From the NCBI GenBank assembly GCA_963614215.1, contig CAVECB010000011.1, forward strand, positions 1 to 48,898: a stretch of DNA of 48,898 nt, read 5' to 3'. This document shows, piece after piece, positions 1 to 9,403 of this stretch. The notes under the pieces were generated by a model, which saw nothing but the letters and a program-made list of their open reading frames with translations, had not been told where the DNA came from and did no database searches. Position 1 is the stretch's first letter, and every line of letters begins with the position of its first letter. The stretch is from CAVAWX01 sp963614215. Its GTDB lineage: Bacteria; Actinomycetota; Coriobacteriia; Coriobacteriales; QAMH01. Position numbers and translations under genes: made by a program.

Positions 1-8
1 GATTTTGC

Positions 9-37
9 TTGCGCGGCCCCGTGTGGGCGGCTAGAAT
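9..37 (+). promoter_or_regulatory. sigma-70-type promoter of small RNA copy 1
   Basis: A -35 element TTGCGC (9-14) and a -10 element TAGAAT (32-37) are separated by exactly 17 bases. The same arrangement recurs at 5352-5380 in front of the second small RNA copy, which supports it being a real promoter. Predicted start of transcription is near 44. Confidence 0.6.
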
Positions 38-43
38 AGGCAC

Positions 44-126
44 CAGCGGCAGCCCACGACGGAATCTGGGCAGCGCCGTTTTAGCTGAGAAAAGGCTGCT
101 GGCTAGCGCCTGCGGCCTTTCCTTTT
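44..126 (+). ncRNA. putative small RNA, copy 1 (candidate antitoxin RNA)
   Basis: A short transcription unit of about 80 bases lies between a good promoter (9-37) and an intrinsic terminator (89-126). Its 5' half folds as a hairpin: CGGC and GCCCA on one side pair with TGGGC and GCCG on the other, with an asymmetric internal loop and a variable apical loop. A second copy at 5387-5464 keeps both stems, the promoter and the terminator while the loops differ, as expected for a conserved structured RNA. No convincing ORF lies inside. The 3' end runs into the end of a small hydrophobic peptide gene on the opposite strand (103-231), so this RNA could act as the antisense regulator of a type I toxin. 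I do not recognise a named RNA family. Confidence 0.5.
89..126 (+). terminator. intrinsic terminator of small RNA copy 1, possibly bidirectional
   Basis: GAAAAGGC (89-96) pairs with GCCTTTCC (115-122) with one A-C mismatch, followed by TTTT (123-126). Read on the minus strand the stem is followed by TTTTCT, so it may also end the convergent peptide mRNA, whose stop codon lies in the loop. Confidence 0.6.
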
Positions 127-231
127 GCCTCTGCGAACGCCACTCCGTGCCTTGGGCACGAACCCCGCCACCGCCGTCGCGAGTCCGACCAACGCGGTCA
201 GCAACTTCACGACTTCAACAGCAAAGTCCAT
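103..231 (-). CDS. small hydrophobic/basic peptide, candidate type I toxin
   Basis: A 42-residue ORF with an excellent Shine-Dalgarno sequence, GGGAGGTGA (247-239), placed 7 bases before the ATG at 231. The peptide begins with two acidic residues within a hydrophobic run of about 23 residues (one membrane helix, roughly 3-25, ending AVAGFV) and ends in a strongly basic tail (RRGKRKGRRR). Size, single membrane helix and charged tail resemble type I toxins of the TxpA/BsrG or Fst kind, although there is no clear sequence match to any of them. Its 3' end overlaps the terminator of the convergent small RNA (44-126), the geometry known for txpA/RatA of Bacillus subtilis. It is too short to be called by most gene finders. 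Toxin function is an inference; it could be another small membrane protein. Confidence 0.5.
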   Translation of the reverse strand: MDFAVEVVKLLTALVGLATAVAGFVPKARSGVRRGKRKGRRR

Positions 232-305
232 AGACAACTCACCTCCCTTCCTGCATGGAGGGCGCTGCCAGCACGCGGGACTTACACCACCGATGCCCGC
301 ATCTG

Positions 306-311
306 ATTCTA
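306..311 (-). promoter_or_regulatory. candidate -10 box for the small peptide gene
   Basis: TAGAAT on the minus strand (311-306) would start transcription near 299 and leave a leader of about 68 bases before the ATG at 231. No good -35 hexamer is visible at the right spacing, so the call is weak. Confidence 0.25.
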
Positions 312-481
312 CGCGATTGGCCATGCGAAGTGGGGTGAAAACGAAACAAATGTTCCCTTGTGCGTGGCAGCATGCGTGTGCACGTGTGGCGTGTGTGGTG
401 AATTTGGGCGGTGACGTGCGCGGATGCGGCGTTTGCTGTAGACTTCTCCCGAATGTTTTGCAAGCTGAGAGATTTTTTGAG

Positions 482-519
482 CGCGGCGCGCATGGGCAAC
501 GGGTCTTAGGCGCGCCGCG
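482..519 (+). promoter_or_regulatory. perfect 10-bp inverted repeat in the adhesin leader
   Basis: CGCGGCGCGC (482-491) and GCGCGCCGCG (510-519) are perfect inverted repeats around an 18-base loop, 35 bases before the adhesin ATG. No T-run follows on either strand, so it is not a simple terminator. It could be a leader stem-loop or a protein-binding palindrome. The rest of 232-554 shows no other gene. Confidence 0.4.
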
Positions 520-554
520 ATGCGGCATAAGAAGAAGGGCGAAAAGAGGCGTCG

Positions 555-3500
555 ATGCGGGAGAAGAAAGATTCGGTGAAGAGGACGGCTGCCGGGCAGA
601 CGCGGCGCGCGGGGGCGCGTAGGCCGCGCGCGCGGCAGGTGGTCGCGGTATGCGCGTCGCTGGCGTTTGCGGCGGCGGCACTGCAGCTGACGGCGGCGCT
701 GGCCCTCGGAATCGAGGGGGGGGGGCTTTCACTAGCCTCTGACACGGCCGCTGCAGGCGACACGGCCGCGTCAGGCACCGAGACGGCCGGCACCGAGACT
801 GCCGCGGTGGAAACCGACGCTGCCGCAGCCGCTGTAGCCGAACCTGCCGGCGCCACGTCCGCCGCCGCCGAGGCTGAACCTGCCGCTACCGCCGAGGCAG
901 ACGGCGCCCAGACAGACGATGCTGCCGCGCAATCTGCCGACGACCTGCAAAGCGCCGAGGTGGCCGTGGCGGCGCTCTCGGCTCCTGTCACGGTGGACGA
1001 CCCCGTGTGCAAGGTGGTGGACACGAACGGCGTGAACACCTTCTCCTCCATTGCCGATGCCGTCACCTACATCGCCGCCGTGTCCACATCCAGCTTCGCC
1101 ACGCAGTTTGCCGGCAGCGGCGGCATAGCGACCATCGAGATACTCAAAGGCGAGGTGACCCAGACCGCAACCGTCAACGTCTCGCTCGGGACTTCCAGAC
1201 CGATGGCCTTGACCACGGCCAGCTCCACCGCCACGGACGGCTATCCCTACAAAGGCGACACCACGGCAGAGGGCGGCCGCGCCGTGGTGAAACGCGGATA
1301 CTACTCATCCAGCACGATCGCGGGCTCGCTGTTTTATTTGAAGGGCTCTTCGGTCGTCACTCTCACGAACATAGTCATAGACGGCAATTCGTCGAATTTC
1401 AGCGGCGGCAACTACGGCGGCCTGTTCGCCCTCAGCGAAAAGGCGGACCTCACCCTTACGGATGGTTCTTTGCTGCGCAATTCAAAGGCAGAAAAAAATG
1501 GAGGGGCGGTTTTGCTAACTGATAAATCGAACACCGACTCCCTGACCATGAACGGCGATGCTCAGATTGATTTGTGTTCCGCAAATCATGGTGGCGGAAT
1601 CTATTCTGAATATAGCGGCCACAAGATTGACATTTCGGGCAATGCGAAAATCACGAATTGCACTGCCAATGTCCGTGGAGGAGCTTTGGGAATTTACAAT
1701 ACAAAGCTTTCCATGAGCGGAAATGCGGAACTTTCCGGCAACAAGGCAGGAGATGGCTGTTCTGCCGTCCGCATGAACAGCTCTGCTACGTTGGATATGA
1801 GCGGAAATGCGAAGATAACGGGCAACGAGATAACATCGTCTTCGGCGACTGCGGACAGGGCGTGCGCGGTGGCAAGCGATGGTGGCGGTAGCACAAACAT
1901 GGTCGTCACGTTGTCTGGTTCCGCAACGATTTACGGCAACTCGAACACTTCGAGCAAATATGCCAATCTGCAGGATGTGACCTCCTCGAATGATGGCAGC
2001 ATGATCAAAGTGGGAACCGCAGGACTGAATTCCGATGCGAAAATCGGTGTTTTCGCATCAATCAACAAAACCCAAGGGGCGACTTTTGCCAGAACGACGG
2101 CAGCTAGCGCGAGCACTGTTTCTGGGCTCTACACTTTTTTAAACGACAAAGACCTCTCGATGGTTGGCACGGCGGGAACCGGCAACGCGGTTATGTGGAC
2201 CAATGCCGTGGTGAAGGAGACTACGACGGCGAGCGTGGTGAAGTACTACGCGAGCCTCGACAAGGCGATCACAGGCTCCACCGACGGCAGCACGCTTGAG
2301 ATATTGCGCTCGCACGCCCTGACGGGGGATGCCACGACGGGCACGAAAAACCTTACCATCCAAAACATCGTCACCCCCGCAAACGACGCCGAGGACCCGA
2401 AGAAGAACGGCTCGACCAACGACGACAACGGCGAGCCCATCGTCTATTTCACCACGGGAACGGCCACCGACGGGCGCATCACCATCGGCTCGGGCACCGC
2501 CGCGACCGTCACTATCAAGGGCGTGCACTTTTCTGGCAAATACCTTAACGGCGCGACGGTGGGCGCACGCAGCCGCAGCGCCTCTGGTATGGCGGTGAGC
2601 GCGAACGCTACGCTAAACATCGCCGACGGCGACACGGCAGGCACCTACATGGACGGCAGCGCGCACGCGCCGGCCCCCACAATCGTCGAGGATTTCGTGA
2701 ACACGACCACGGCGGATGCCACCGCGGGCGGCTTCCTCTATGTGGCCGGATCGGTTGTCTGGAGCGGCGGCACGGCGCAGGGCTGCAAGTGCGACAGCAA
2801 AAACGATGCGGGCGGCGGCTCGGTCGCCGCGGTCTACGCTGGCACGTTCACCCTCGAAGGCGGCACCATCACCGGCAACGGCGAGCTGTCGACCGCCAAC
2901 TGGAAGACCGACGGAGCGTTCAAGGTGCAAAACGGCTCGACCTTCACGATGACGGGCGGCGAGGCCTACGGCAACTACGCGAACCACGGCGCGCTCGTCA
3001 CTGCGAATGCGCTGGTGAACACCGTGACTATCGCAGGCACGGCCAAGATCCACGACAACACCGTCTCCATGGACGGTGGCGCAATCTTTGCCCAGAACTT
3101 GGGCGCGACCACCGTCAACATTGGCGGCAACGCCGAGATCTACAACAACCACGCGGGCAGGGCCGCAAGCGCCATCGACATTCGCGCCAACTGCTCGCTG
3201 AACCTCTACGGCAACGCGAAGATTTACAACAACTCGATGCAGACCTACGCCGGGGTGGCCAACAGCTTTGGCTGCGCAATCTGCGGGTGGGCCGCCAGCG
3301 TCGCGACGCCGACGACCACCATCAAGGAAAACCCGCAGGTCTTCGGCAATACGGGCATCGACGGCTCGGCCATGGACTTTTGGGTGAGCGCCGCGTCGAA
3401 GGTGACCGTCGCCACAGACAAGATAGGTAAAGGCGCCAAGGTTTGGGTCTACGGCAACACCGGGGTCTACGAGGCAGGCAACCAGTTCGCCACGTCCGCG

Positions 3501-5315
3501 GCCGCGTCCGCATCTGATGCGGGGTATCTGGCGGGCTTCTACGACGACCGCGCAACAGATGCAGAAGGGTATGCGCTGCGCGGAACGGCCGGCACGGGCA
3601 ACGCCATCGTGTGGGGCACGGTCACGCCCAACGTGAAGGTGACCGAGAAGCTGTCGGGCGGCGATTCCGTGCACACTTTTGCCACTATCGCCGAGGCCGT
3701 GGAGTGCGCGGGCGCGCTGCCGGCGGCGAACATGCCCACGTACACGGAGGGCGCAGGTGTGGACGGCGACATCATGGAGTACTACAAGATGGAGGTGCTG
3801 ATAGGCGAGCTGACGCAGACGGCGGCCGTGCCCGTGGCCGTGGGCGCCGATAAGCCCCTCATGCTGACCACCGCCAAGACCGCGGCTGCAGGCTGCACGG
3901 ACGGCTACCCCTACCGCGGCGACACCTCCAAGGAAAGCGGCCGCGCCGTGGTGAAAATTGGTGCGACGGGGGTGGGCGCTTTCAAGATCTCTGGAGCGAG
4001 CAACCTGACGCTCGAGAACTGCATCATCGACGGCAACAAATCGGCGGGGTACGTGATTCCCACCGACACCGGCGCCGTTTACTCTAAATCCTCCACCTTT
4101 GTAATGAACGACGGAGGCGAAATCAGGAACGCCAAGCAGGCGGACACCAACGGTGGAATCGCGGTTCAACTCATCGGCGGCACTTTCAAGATGCGCGATG
4201 GCTCGTGCATTAAGGACTGCGAGAACACGCACAACGGGGCGGTGTACGTGTCGGACGCTGCCGTCGTGACGATTGACGGGGGCGTCATATCTGGCTGCAC
4301 GGGGACGTACGGAGGCGCCATGTACATCAAATCCGGCACCGTGACGCTCAAGGGCACCACCCAGCTCATCAACAATACGACCAACTGCGGCGCCGCGATT
4401 TTCATGAATGAGAGCAACACGGAAAGCGTTACGAAGGTCTTGAACATCGAGGGCTCTGCGACGGTGAAGGGGAATATCTCGAAGGAGGCCAAATTCGGCG
4501 CTTACGGCGCCATCGCGGTGCCGAATGCTGCAAGCTCAAGGGTCTACGTGAAGGGCTCGCCCTATATCTACGATAACTGGACCGCGACGGGTGAGGCGGG
4601 CGGCGTGCAGTACAACCTGCAAGATCCCACAGCGTTGAACGATGGCACGGTCATCACAATCGCCGAGGAGGGGCTGAACGACGATGCCAAGATAGGTGTG
4701 TACGCGACGACGAACTACAACGCGGGCAACACGTTTGCGCGGACGGCCACGACGAAGTCCACCGACTACGCGAACCTCTCGGCGTTCGTAAACGACAAGA
4801 ACACGCGCCTGACCGGTCTGGCGTCTGCCGCCGACCCCTACAACCGTGTGGTCTGGTCGTCGGCCGAAAAGCTCGTGTTGAAGAAAGTGTTGCCATCGGC
4901 GGTGGCACACGACACGTGGTTTACCGTGCAGCTAAAAGACACCGACAGCGGTGAGGTCTACCGCCAGGCCATCAAGGTGCCGGCCGGCTCTACGAGCGGC
5001 ACGGCCACCGTGCTGGTGCAGTCGGGTATCGCCTACGAGGTCGCCGACGCGGCCGAGCAGAGCAGCTGGCGCTACGAGGCGGATTCCACGAGTTATGCCG
5101 GCGCGACGACAACGACGCCTGCCGATGCGTGGACGGCGGATGCCACAAAGGCCACACTGGGCACGCTCACCTTGGCCTGCCCGGACGTCTCGGCCTACAA
5201 CCCGGACACCACGACCACACCGCGCACCCTCACCATGACGGTGAAGGAGAAAACCGGTGCCCAGGGCTGGTACGCCGATTCCGCGAGCGTGGTAAACACC
5301 ATCACCATGTCGTAG
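555..5315 (+). CDS. giant secreted beta-helix adhesin-like protein with poly-G tract
   Basis: A 1586-residue secreted or surface protein of unknown ligand. RBS AAGAGG precedes ATG 555. Residues 27-53 form a signal or membrane segment after a basic N-terminus, followed by an Ala/Thr/Glu/Asp-rich linker (about 60-140). The body is built from right-handed beta-helix repeats (GGAV, GGGI, GNAxI and DGN motifs). It contains three related modules ending near residues 548, 1020 and 1434: the first two end GTAGTGNA(V/I)(M/V)W, and modules 1 and 3 share DGYPY(K/R)GDT, GRAVVK and GLN(S/D)DAKIGV. A final beta-rich domain (about 1440-1586) ends in NTITMS with no LPXTG motif or membrane helix, so surface attachment is not explained. 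A run of ten G (716-725) lies directly after the signal segment. Bases 1440-2150 are clearly more AT-rich than the rest, suggesting a recombined block. Role in adhesion is inferred from fold and size. Confidence 0.75.
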   Translation: MREKKDSVKRTAAGQTRRAGARRPRARQVVAVCASLAFAAAALQLTAALALGIEGGGLSLASDTAAAGDTAASGTETAGTETAAVETDAAAAAVAEPAGATSAAAEAEPAATAEADGAQTDDAAAQSADDLQSAEVAVAALSAPVTVDDPVCKVVDTNGVNTFSSIADAVTYIAAVSTSSFATQFAGSGGIATIEILKGEVTQTATVNVSLGTSRPMALTTASSTATDGYPYKGDTTAEGGRAVVKRGYYSSSTIAGSLFYLKGSSVVTLTNIVIDGNSSNFSGGNYGGLFALSEKADLTLTDGSLLRNSKAEKNGGAVLLTDKSNTDSLTMNGDAQIDLCSANHGGGIYSEYSGHKIDISGNAKITNCTANVRGGALGIYNTKLSMSGNAELSGNKAGDGCSAVRMNSSATLDMSGNAKITGNEITSSSATADRACAVASDGGGSTNMVVTLSGSATIYGNSNTSSKYANLQDVTSSNDGSMIKVGTAGLNSDAKIGVFASINKTQGATFARTTAASASTVSGLYTFLNDKDLSMVGTAGTGNAVMWTNAVVKETTTASVVKYYASLDKAITGSTDGSTLEILRSHALTGDATTGTKNLTIQNIVTPANDAEDPKKNGSTNDDNGEPIVYFTTGTATDGRITIGSGTAATVTIKGVHFSGKYLNGATVGARSRSASGMAVSANATLNIADGDTAGTYMDGSAHAPAPTIVEDFVNTTTADATAGGFLYVAGSVVWSGGTAQGCKCDSKNDAGGGSVAAVYAGTFTLEGGTITGNGELSTANWKTDGAFKVQNGSTFTMTGGEAYGNYANHGALVTANALVNTVTIAGTAKIHDNTVSMDGGAIFAQNLGATTVNIGGNAEIYNNHAGRAASAIDIRANCSLNLYGNAKIYNNSMQTYAGVANSFGCAICGWAASVATPTTTIKENPQVFGNTGIDGSAMDFWVSAASKVTVATDKIGKGAKVWVYGNTGVYEAGNQFATSAAASASDAGYLAGFYDDRATDAEGYALRGTAGTGNAIVWGTVTPNVKVTEKLSGGDSVHTFATIAEAVECAGALPAANMPTYTEGAGVDGDIMEYYKMEVLIGELTQTAAVPVAVGADKPLMLTTAKTAAAGCTDGYPYRGDTSKESGRAVVKIGATGVGAFKISGASNLTLENCIIDGNKSAGYVIPTDTGAVYSKSSTFVMNDGGEIRNAKQADTNGGIAVQLIGGTFKMRDGSCIKDCENTHNGAVYVSDAAVVTIDGGVISGCTGTYGGAMYIKSGTVTLKGTTQLINNTTNCGAAIFMNESNTESVTKVLNIEGSATVKGNISKEAKFGAYGAIAVPNAASSRVYVKGSPYIYDNWTATGEAGGVQYNLQDPTALNDGTVITIAEEGLNDDAKIGVYATTNYNAGNTFARTATTKSTDYANLSAFVNDKNTRLTGLASAADPYNRVVWSSAEKLVLKKVLPSAVAHDTWFTVQLKDTDSGEVYRQAIKVPAGSTSGTATVLVQSGIAYEVADAAEQSSWRYEADSTSYAGATTTTPADAWTADATKATLGTLTLACPDVSAYNPDTTTTPRTLTMTVKEKTGAQGWYADSASVVNTITMS
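716..725 (+). repeat. 10-G homopolymer tract inside the adhesin gene
   Basis: Ten consecutive G encode part of codons 54-57 (E-G-G-G). With nine G the frame runs into TAG within six codons; with eleven G it hits TGA within nine codons. Gain or loss of one G would therefore switch the adhesin off just after its signal sequence. Confidence 0.8.
1500..4860 (+). repeat. internal module duplication in the adhesin
   Basis: The segment from about residue 150 to 548 resembles that from about 1020 to 1434 at the protein level: both have an FSSI/FATI-Adx start, an (E)(I/V)LxGE(V/L)TQTA strand, LTTA...DGYPY, GRAVVK and GLNxDAKIGV(F/Y)A followed by TFART. The middle module (about 549-1020) is more divergent but ends in the same GTAGTGNA motif. 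Boundaries are approximate. Confidence 0.6.
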
Positions 5316-5351
5316 CGCGGGGCGCTTGCTGAGCTGGATGGAAAATCCCGC

Positions 5352-5380
5352 TTGCGCGATTGCGTGCGGGCGGGTAGGAT
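5352..5380 (+). promoter_or_regulatory. sigma-70-type promoter of small RNA copy 2
   Basis: TTGCGC (5352-5357), 17-base spacer, TAGGAT (5375-5380). It has the same hexamer and spacing as the promoter at 9-37. Predicted transcription start is near 5387. Confidence 0.55.
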
Positions 5381-5386
5381 AGGTGC

Positions 5387-5464
5387 CGACGGCAGCCCAC
5401 GGTGGTACTTGGGCAGCGCCGTTGTTGACTTTAGAAAAGGTCGCTTCTAGCGGCCTTTCCTTTT
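5387..5464 (+). ncRNA. putative small RNA, copy 2 (orphan)
   Basis: This second copy of the RNA at 44-126 lies 37 bases past the adhesin stop. The GCCCA/TGGGC and CGGC/GCCG stems and the terminator are kept while loops differ. On the minus strand past the terminator, codons equivalent to the last residues of the candidate toxin (GVR..KRKGR then stop) can still be read, but no hydrophobic peptide or ribosome site precedes them. The toxin gene therefore appears to have been lost here. Bases 5465-5641 hold no gene, only a -10-like TATAAT. Confidence 0.5.
5434..5464 (+). terminator. intrinsic terminator after small RNA copy 2 and the adhesin
   Basis: GAAAAGGTCGC (5434-5444) pairs with GCGGCCTTTCC (5450-5460) with one A-C mismatch and one G-U pair, followed by TTTT. 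It would also stop read-through from the adhesin gene. Confidence 0.65.
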
Positions 5465-5529
5465 ATCTTCGCGCACGCCGTTGCCGAATTGGTAGGCGCC
5501 GCATGTACAGCCCCAGCGCAACGCACGTG

Positions 5530-5535
5530 TATAAT
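5530..5535 (+). promoter_or_regulatory. candidate -10 box (TATAAT) for the carboxylase operon
   Basis: A perfect TATAAT lies 107 bases upstream of ATG 5642 in otherwise GC-rich DNA. No convincing -35 hexamer is found 16-18 bases upstream. Confidence 0.35.
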
Positions 5536-5641
5536 GGACGTTCTATTTGCGGCGCGCCCGCACTCCGTGCGTGCCGCACGCCCGTTCACCATGCGCTTTC
5601 GCGCCCGCCGCCCGCGGCAGATTGGAGAGTGAGTTTTCCTC

Positions 5642-7519
<1,878 letters not shown>

Positions 7520-7529
7520 GGGCGCGCCT

Positions 7530-8885
7530 ATGTTCGACAAAATACTCATTGCAAACCGCGGCGAGATAGCCCTGCGCGTGGTTCGCGCGGCTCGCGAGCT
7601 GGGGGTGAAGACGGTGGCTGTCTATTCCACCGCCGACGCCGAGACGCGGGCGGTGCGCGAGGCCGACGAGCGCGTGTGCATAGGGCCGGCTCCCTCGGCG
7701 AAAAGCTACCTGTGCATGTCCAACATCATTGCGGCCGCCGAAACGACAGGCGCCCAGGCCATCCACCCGGGCTACGGCTTTTTGTCGGAAAACGCCGATT
7801 TCGCGCGCGCCTGCGCGGACAACGACATTGTGTTCATAGGGCCTTCTCCGGACAGCATCGACTCGCTGGGCAACAAGGCTGCCGCCAAAGAGACCATGCG
7901 CAAGCTGGGCGTGCCCACCGTGCCCGGCAGCGACGGGCCTGTGGAGACGGTGGAAGAGGCCCGCGCCTTTGCCGAGGAAGTGGGATATCCCGTGCTCGTG
8001 AAGGCAAGCGCCGGCGGCGGCGGCAAGGGCATGCGCGAGGTGCATTCGGCCGACGAGCTGGAAGAGCGCTTCAACGCGGCGCGCGGCGAGGCGGCTGTGG
8101 CCTTCGGCAACGACGAGGTCTATCTAGAAAAGCTCCTCGTGAAGCCCAGGCACGTCGAGGTGCAGGTGCTGGCTGATGCGCACGGCAACGCCATGCACCT
8201 GTGCGAGCGCGACTGCTCGGTGCAACGCCGCCACCAAAAGCTCATCGAGGAGGCGCCGTGCCCGGCACTTGACGAGGCCACGCGCCAGGCCATGGGCGAG
8301 GCGGCCTTGAAGGCCGTGCGCGGCGTGGGCTACGTGAACGCTGGCACCATCGAGTTTTTGCTCGACTCGGACGGCAAGTTCTACTTCATGGAGATGAACA
8401 CGCGCGTGCAGGTCGAGCATCCTGTGTCCGAACAGATCACAGGCGTGGACATCATTAAAGAGCAGCTGCGCATCGCGGCAGGCGAACCCATGAGCTGCGC
8501 GGGGCTGGCACCTTTGAGCCCTATCGCGCACGCAATCGAGTTTCGCATCAACGCCGAAGACCCGCAAAACGGTTTCCGTCCCTGCCCGGGCACCATCACC
8601 CGCTTGGATCTGCCGGGAGGGCCGGGCGTGCGCGTGGACACGCACCTTGTGGCCGGCGCCCAGGTGCCGCCCACCTACGACTCGCTGCTCGCGAAGCTCA
8701 TTGTGTGGGGCGCAGACCGTGACGAGGCGCTCGCGCGAGGGAGGCGCGCGCTTTCGGAGTTGAACATCGAGGGCATCGCGACTACGATACCCTTCCACAT
8801 GGCCGTGCTGGACAACGAGGTGTTTTCCGCCGGCGAGGCCTGCACCGACTTCATAGACACCGAAATGAACGGAGGCGCGCTGTAA
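7530..8885 (+). CDS. accC: biotin carboxylase subunit
   Basis: A 451-residue ATP-grasp biotin carboxylase that carboxylates the biotin on the carrier encoded just upstream. ATG 7530 is chosen because it gives the canonical start MFDKILIANRGEIA; an upstream in-frame ATG would overlap the previous gene. Visible motifs are the N-terminal biotin carboxylase domain (IHPGYGFLSENADFA), the glycine-rich ATP-binding loop GGGGKGMR, the C(E)RDCSxQRRxQK segment and the active-site EMNTRxQVEHPVSE. It starts 10 bases after the upstream stop and overlaps the next gene by one base (TAATG), indicating translational coupling. Confidence 0.95.
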   Translation: MFDKILIANRGEIALRVVRAARELGVKTVAVYSTADAETRAVREADERVCIGPAPSAKSYLCMSNIIAAAETTGAQAIHPGYGFLSENADFARACADNDIVFIGPSPDSIDSLGNKAAAKETMRKLGVPTVPGSDGPVETVEEARAFAEEVGYPVLVKASAGGGGKGMREVHSADELEERFNAARGEAAVAFGNDEVYLEKLLVKPRHVEVQVLADAHGNAMHLCERDCSVQRRHQKLIEEAPCPALDEATRQAMGEAALKAVRGVGYVNAGTIEFLLDSDGKFYFMEMNTRVQVEHPVSEQITGVDIIKEQLRIAAGEPMSCAGLAPLSPIAHAIEFRINAEDPQNGFRPCPGTITRLDLPGGPGVRVDTHLVAGAQVPPTYDSLLAKLIVWGADRDEALARGRRALSELNIEGIATTIPFHMAVLDNEVFSAGEACTDFIDTEMNGGAL

Positions 8886-9262
8886 TGGCAGCTGCAAGCG
8901 AGAAAAACTTCAAGACAGACGGCATGAGCATCGCCCCGGGCGTCGTCGAGACTATCGTGGCGATGGCCGCCGCCGAGGTCGAGGGCGTCGCGGGCGTGGG
9001 TGCGGCAGGACCGCTCGCACAGATCATGGCCACGTTCAACGCGGGCAAGCCCGTGCCCACCCAGGGCGTGGACGTGAGTGTGGACGACGAGCAAAAGCTT
9101 TCCATCGCGATCACGGTGCAGGTTTTCTACGGGCGGCGTTTGGTGGACGTGGCCGCTGCGGTGCGCCGCGCCGTGGCCGATGCGCTGGCCGCCCAGATAG
9201 GCGTCGAGACCGCCGCCGTGGACGTGCACATCGATAGTCTGCTCTTCTCCGAGGACGCGTAA
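8885..9262 (+). CDS. Asp23/Gls24 family envelope stress protein
   Basis: A 125-residue Asp23/Gls24 (DUF322) protein. Typical features are the start segment SIAPGVVETIVAMAAAEVEG, the VDVSVDDE strand, the IAITVQVFYG strand and the helix with VRRAVADAL before VDVHIDSL. The family forms membrane-tethered assemblies linked to envelope homeostasis. The accC-asp23-nusB order is the same as accC-yqhY-nusB in Bacillus, where YqhY is thought to be linked to fatty acid synthesis. ATG overlaps the accC stop by one base. Confidence 0.88.
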   Translation: MAAASEKNFKTDGMSIAPGVVETIVAMAAAEVEGVAGVGAAGPLAQIMATFNAGKPVPTQGVDVSVDDEQKLSIAITVQVFYGRRLVDVAAAVRRAVADALAAQIGVETAAVDVHIDSLLFSEDA

Positions 9263-9335
9263 AAGGGCGGGCTTGCGCGGCGCGGCTGCTAGGGCTTGCA
9301 TCTTTACGGGCCTTGCGCGCTGCGGCCCGCGACGC

Positions 9336-9403
9336 CACGCAAAAGATCCACGCGAAAGACAAGCACGGAAGACCCGCACGAAAACCAGCACGAAAGACAG
9401 ACG
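9336..9403 (+). repeat. degenerate CACG-A-rich tandem repeat before nusB
   Basis: Five imperfect units of 12-15 bases each beginning with CACG and followed by A-rich sequence (for example CACGAAAGAC) fill the space just before the nusB start. A purine-rich unit replaces a clear Shine-Dalgarno sequence, so this may be an unstructured ribosome loading leader. It could equally be chance. Confidence 0.4.

Noticed and set aside
44..126. Identity as SRP RNA, 6S RNA or a known riboswitch
   Set aside because: The conserved SRP loop, the 6S bubble and recognisable riboswitch cores are not present, and no gene follows in the right place for a riboswitch at copy 1.
2613..4232. A 539-codon minus-strand open frame inside the adhesin
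   Set aside because: Composition is Arg/Val/Gly-rich as expected of a shadow frame; the plus strand has a signal sequence and repeated modules.
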